Shown here: piece after piece, positions 60,940 to 64,000 of the stretch
How positions within the stretch are numbered: the first letter of the stretch is position 1
Layout: each line of letters opens with the position of its first letter
Assembly: GCA_963698775.1 (NCBI GenBank)
Contig: CAVOSE010000054.1
Coordinates: 5,139 to 69,138 of the forward strand
Origin: Thiohalocapsa sp963698775
Lineage (GTDB): Bacteria > Pseudomonadota > Gammaproteobacteria > Chromatiales > Chromatiaceae
Reading direction: 5' to 3'
DNA: 64,000 nucleotides
Program-made: the position numbers and the translations under genes
The notes under the pieces: model-generated
Told to the model about the DNA's origin: nothing
Database searches by the model: none
Seen by the model: only the letters and a program-made list of their open reading frames with translations

Positions 60940-63430
60940 ATGCTCCTGCGACAACACGAAGTACCAGCGCTGATCTGGGATGACCAACGCGTCGGGTATC
61001 GCGAACTGCTAGCGCGTATCGACGCGGTGTCTCGTCAGTTCCCCAAGGCGCCTTGCGACAAGGTTGCCATCTTTTCCGAAAATCGGCTCGATTGGGTCTA
61101 CGCCTTCTACGCGGGCTTGAAGCATGGCTGCACCATCGTGCCCATCGACTTCATGAGTTCGGCGGACGATGTTGCCTATATCCTTAAAGATTGCGCGCCT
61201 TCGCTGGTGTTTTGCTCCAACAGTACGCGTGAGGTGTTGGCGCAGGCCATCACCGCAAGCAATCACCAACCGCAGGTCTTGGTGCTGGACGAGTTGGATA
61301 TGACTGCGGCCGCCGGCAAGGCGGAACCCTTGCCGGCGCCAGCGCTCGACAAGACGCTGTTGCTGATCTACACCTCGGGAACAACCGGAAGCCCCAAAGG
61401 GGTCATGCTCAGCTGGGATAACCTGCTGGCCAACATCGAATCGGTTTCGGAGGAAGTGCCCATCTACATCCCCGGGCAACGGGTTCTGGCGCTGCTGCCG
61501 CTGCACCATATCTTTCCGTTGCTCGGCGCGCTCATCGTGCCGCTATACACCGGTGGCACCTGCGTCTTTTCTCCATCCATGGCATCGGAGGACATGCTGC
61601 GGACGCTGAACGACCACCAGGTGACGGTCATTCTCGGCGTGCCGCGGTTGTATCGGCTGATCACCAAGTCGATCAAAGACAAGATCAATGCCAGCCGCGT
61701 CGCCCGTCTGTTGTTCCAACTGGCGGCCAAGATCAATTCTCCGGCCTTTTCAAGACGATTGTTCGCCAAGGTGCATGCGCGTTTTGGTGGCCAGGTTCGC
61801 TTTCTGGTCAGCGGTGGCGCGAAGCTTGATGAAGAGGTGTTTCGAGACCTAACCACCCTCGGTTTCGAGGTGCTGGAGGGCTTCGGCATGACCGAGGCGG
61901 CACCCATGATCACCTTTACCCGCCCCGGCGAGGCCAAGCTCGGCGCCGCCGGTCGCGCCCACGCCCTGCAATGAGGTGCGCATTGTCGATGGCGAGATCA
62001 TCGCCCGCGGCCGCAACGTCATGCAGGGCTACTACAAACGCCCGGAAGAAACCGCCGCGGTGATCAAGGACGGCTGGTTGCACACCGGCGATCTGGGCTA
62101 TCTGGACGATTCGGGCGCGTTGCACGTCACCGGTCGCAAGAAGGAAATCATCGTCTTGCCCAGCGGCAAGAACATCAACCCGGTCGAGATCGAGCACAAG
62201 CTGTCCGGTGCGACCGACCTGATCAGCGAAATCGCCGTATTCCAGCATCACGACAGCCTGCAGGCGGCCGTGGTGCCGGACTTCCGCAAGGCGCGCGAAC
62301 AGGGCATCGCCGATATCCAGCGATTCCTCAACGAGCAGGTGCTGGCGCCCTATAACCAAGCGGCGACACCCTACAAAAAGGTCATCAAGCTGCACCTGCT
62401 GGGGGAAGAACTGCCCAAGACCCGTTTGGGCAAGCTGAAGCGGTTCTTGCTGCCCGACATGGTCGCGTCGAGCGAGACGCGTACCGCTGGCGATGCGGAG
62501 CCGGACTATCCCGAGTACCGGACGATTCAGCAATTCCTTCAGCAACAGCAAGAATGCGCGGTTTACGCCAGCGACCACCTGGAACTGGACCTGGGGCTCG
62601 ACTCCCTCGATCGGGTGGGACTGCAATCCTTCCTGCACGCCAGCTTTGGCGTTGGCGTGTCTGACGAGACCCTGATAGAGCACCCGACGGTCGGGCGCAT
62701 CGCCGAGTTCATCCGCGACAAGAAGACGAAAATGGCGGTCTCGGTGGTGGAGTGGGCCGAGATCCTGAAACAACGCAGCGAGATCCACTTGCCGCGCAGT
62801 TGGTTCGCGCACAATCCGTTACGCCATGGCATGGCCCTTCTGGCTCGCGGCTATTTCCGCCTGAGTGCGACAGGGCTGGAGCATCTGCCGACTGGTCCCT
62901 GCATCTTGGCATCGAATCATCAGAGTTTCCTGGATGGCCTGTTTGTCGCCGCCTTCCTGGACAATGCGACGATGAAACGGACCTATTTCTTCGCCAAGGC
63001 CAAGCACGTCAATAAGCCCTGGCTGCGCTTTCTGGCGGCGCGCAACAACGTCATCGTGCTGGACCTGGAGCGCGACCTACAGCACGCGTTGCGAAACCTC
63101 TCGGAGGTGCTGCGCCAAGGCTGCAACATCATCATCTTTCCGGAGGGCACCCGCAGCAAAGACGGCGCCGTGGCCCCGTTCCGTAAGACCTACGCGATCT
63201 TGAGCCGTGAGTTGGGTGTGCCGGTGGTGCCGGTGGCCATCAAGGGCGCCTGGCAGGCCCTGCCCAGCGGCTCCTGGCTACCGAAGGCATCGGCACCGAT
63301 CGAGGTCAGCTTCCTGCCCGCCGTCGCGCCCGGCGAACTCAGTTACGAGGCATTGAATCAGGCGGTGATGGATCGGGTGGTGGCAACGGTCGGGGTGTCT
63401 TCGCGATCAGATGCGGTAGCAGATCCATGA
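60940..63430 (+). pseudogene. AMP-dependent acyl ligase / ACP / acyltransferase fusion, one-base frameshift
   Basis: Three domains in a row, about 829 residues if the frame is repaired. An AMP-forming acyl-CoA/ACP synthetase has LLIYTSGTTGSPKGVML (about 143-159), LEGFGMTEAAPMITF and GWLHTGDLGYL. A carrier domain has LDLGLDSLDRVG with the phosphopantetheine serine (about 550). A PlsC-type acyltransferase has HQSFLD (about 660) and FPEGTRSKDG (about 733). Activated fatty acids could thus be handed to glycerolipid in one protein. A +1 frame change at CCC 61958-61960 (AAGRAHALQ-stop instead of ATPCNEVRIVDGE) splits it. All motifs are intact, so a sequencing error is quite possible. Confidence 0.85.
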
Positions 63431-63612
63431 ACAGCGTCGGCTCGCAGCTCGAGCAGGAGCCGTTGCCGTGCTGAAGCGACCGACCACGGCCATCAAATAA
63501 ATCACGCCTTGTCGATCCCGCTGGGGCTAGCTTCCTTCCTGCCCACGACCTCCCTGGTCTACGCGGAGCTATGCGACTAGAAATTTATGGTCGTGGTCTG
63601 GCTGTCTGGGCT
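63431..63612. other. Intergenic, no gene seen
   Basis: This short region past the acyltransferase gene shows no hairpin terminator with a U-run and no coding frame. Confidence 0.35.
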
Positions 63613-63927
63613 TCAGCATGGGCCTAGGATTTCGGCCAGGCTACGGAGCGTTCGCAGCGCGAGCGACGTTGGAACGACCTCCATGTCGGCGAAGGCCTCG
63701 GTTAGATCATGGAAGTCGTGCAGCATGATGACGTTTGCGACCAAGTCCATGAATTCGCCCCTTGCATGTATATCGCCGCCCACGTCAATTTCCGACCGGT
63801 AGTTGACAAGATTTCGGCAACGGAAGTCGATTGAGCCCTCTGCGCGTGGACTGGCTTTGCGGTGCGGAAGACGTACGAAAGGATCGGCGGGGTGTGGCCG
63901 CTCTATAAGAACGCAAAGCAGTGCGTC
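63613..63927 (-). other. Possible gene fragment of 104 codons without a start
   Basis: The minus strand is open from a TAG at 63928-63930 to TGA at 63613. It contains IDFRCRNLVNYRSEIDVGGD, FMDLVANVIMLHDFHDLTEA and FADMEVVPTSLALRTLRS, a natural-looking composition. No ATG or GTG lies before the middle (an internal ATG gives only 45 codons). It may be the end of a broken gene. I do not recognise it, and the remaining bases to 64000 show nothing. Confidence 0.3.
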
Positions 63928-64000
63928 CTAAGCGCGGTCGGGCTGTCGGCAGGGAACCTTCGGTTACGCCGCCAGAAACTGGTCGGTCATGTCAGGATTC

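Noticed and set aside
1..64000. tRNA, rRNA, prophage or CRISPR-Cas loci
   Set aside because: No cloverleaf-like, rRNA-like, phage structural or Cas sequence was noticed anywhere in the window.

Overview
The window is a high-GC, gene-dense stretch of a gammaproteobacterial chromosome. No rRNA or marker locus fixes the taxon. The pairing of a pyrophosphate-dependent phosphofructokinase (pfp) with a proton-pumping pyrophosphatase (hppA), the TorF-like porin/glnK/amtB operon, and the ISAzo13 and ISAs1 elements would suit Chromatiales/Chromatiaceae or related sulfur bacteria or methylotrophs. That placement is inference. No photosynthesis or sulfur-oxidation gene is visible.

Layout. 1-5.7 kb: core genes (end of katG, uvrD, a TRAP solute-binding protein, hemW). 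5.9-11.7 kb (minus): a decayed type I restriction-modification operon (hsdM-hsdS-hsdR) with toxin-antitoxin remnants lodged between hsdS and hsdR. 11.9-20 kb: rpmE, an FmdB zinc-ribbon protein, a three-gene ABC-2 exporter, a large SNF2 helicase with two SWIM fingers, and a symporter remnant. 20.6-25.9 kb (minus): a CBS protein and a pyrophosphate cluster (ppa, hppA, pfp). 26.6-29.5 kb (minus): a toxin-antitoxin pair with a shortened toxin, a damaged exonuclease, and a zinc-linked DUF2796/ABC pair without its permease. 29.9-33.1 kb (minus): zur-znuB-znuC-znuA, bracketed by two copies of a dispersed repeat. 33.5-38.1 kb (minus): a SulP transporter and a torF-glnK-amtB operon behind a good sigma-54 promoter. 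38.4-47.9 kb (plus): ubiK, comM, yheS, glgP, glutamate dehydrogenase and hypothetical genes. 48.2-54.7 kb (plus): a four-gene condensin-type plasmid-defence locus of the Wadjet/MksBEFG kind, with the SMC gene first. 54.8-60.7 kb: an accessory region with tacAT-like and parDE-like modules, an XRE regulator, a complete ISAzo13 element, a truncated ISAs1 and several truncated genes. 60.9-63.4 kb: a tri-domain acyl-activating/ACP/acyltransferase gene.

How the genes work together. Pfp makes glycolysis reversible using pyrophosphate, HppA stores pyrophosphate energy as a proton gradient, and Ppa removes the rest. ZnuABC imports zinc and Zur probably represses it through a palindrome upstream of znuA. 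TorF, GlnK and AmtB form a nitrogen-responsive uptake unit. JetC/B/A/D-like proteins should form a loop-extruding complex that cuts plasmid DNA.

Condition of the sequence. Damage is concentrated in the accessory genes, and several lack the catalytic core while both ends remain (hsdM, hsdR, a PIN toxin, a DnaQ-like exonuclease, a patatin-like lipase). Single-base frameshifts also occur in katG, jetC and the acyltransferase gene. Base-calling errors are therefore possible for the single-base events, but not easily for the large internal deletions.
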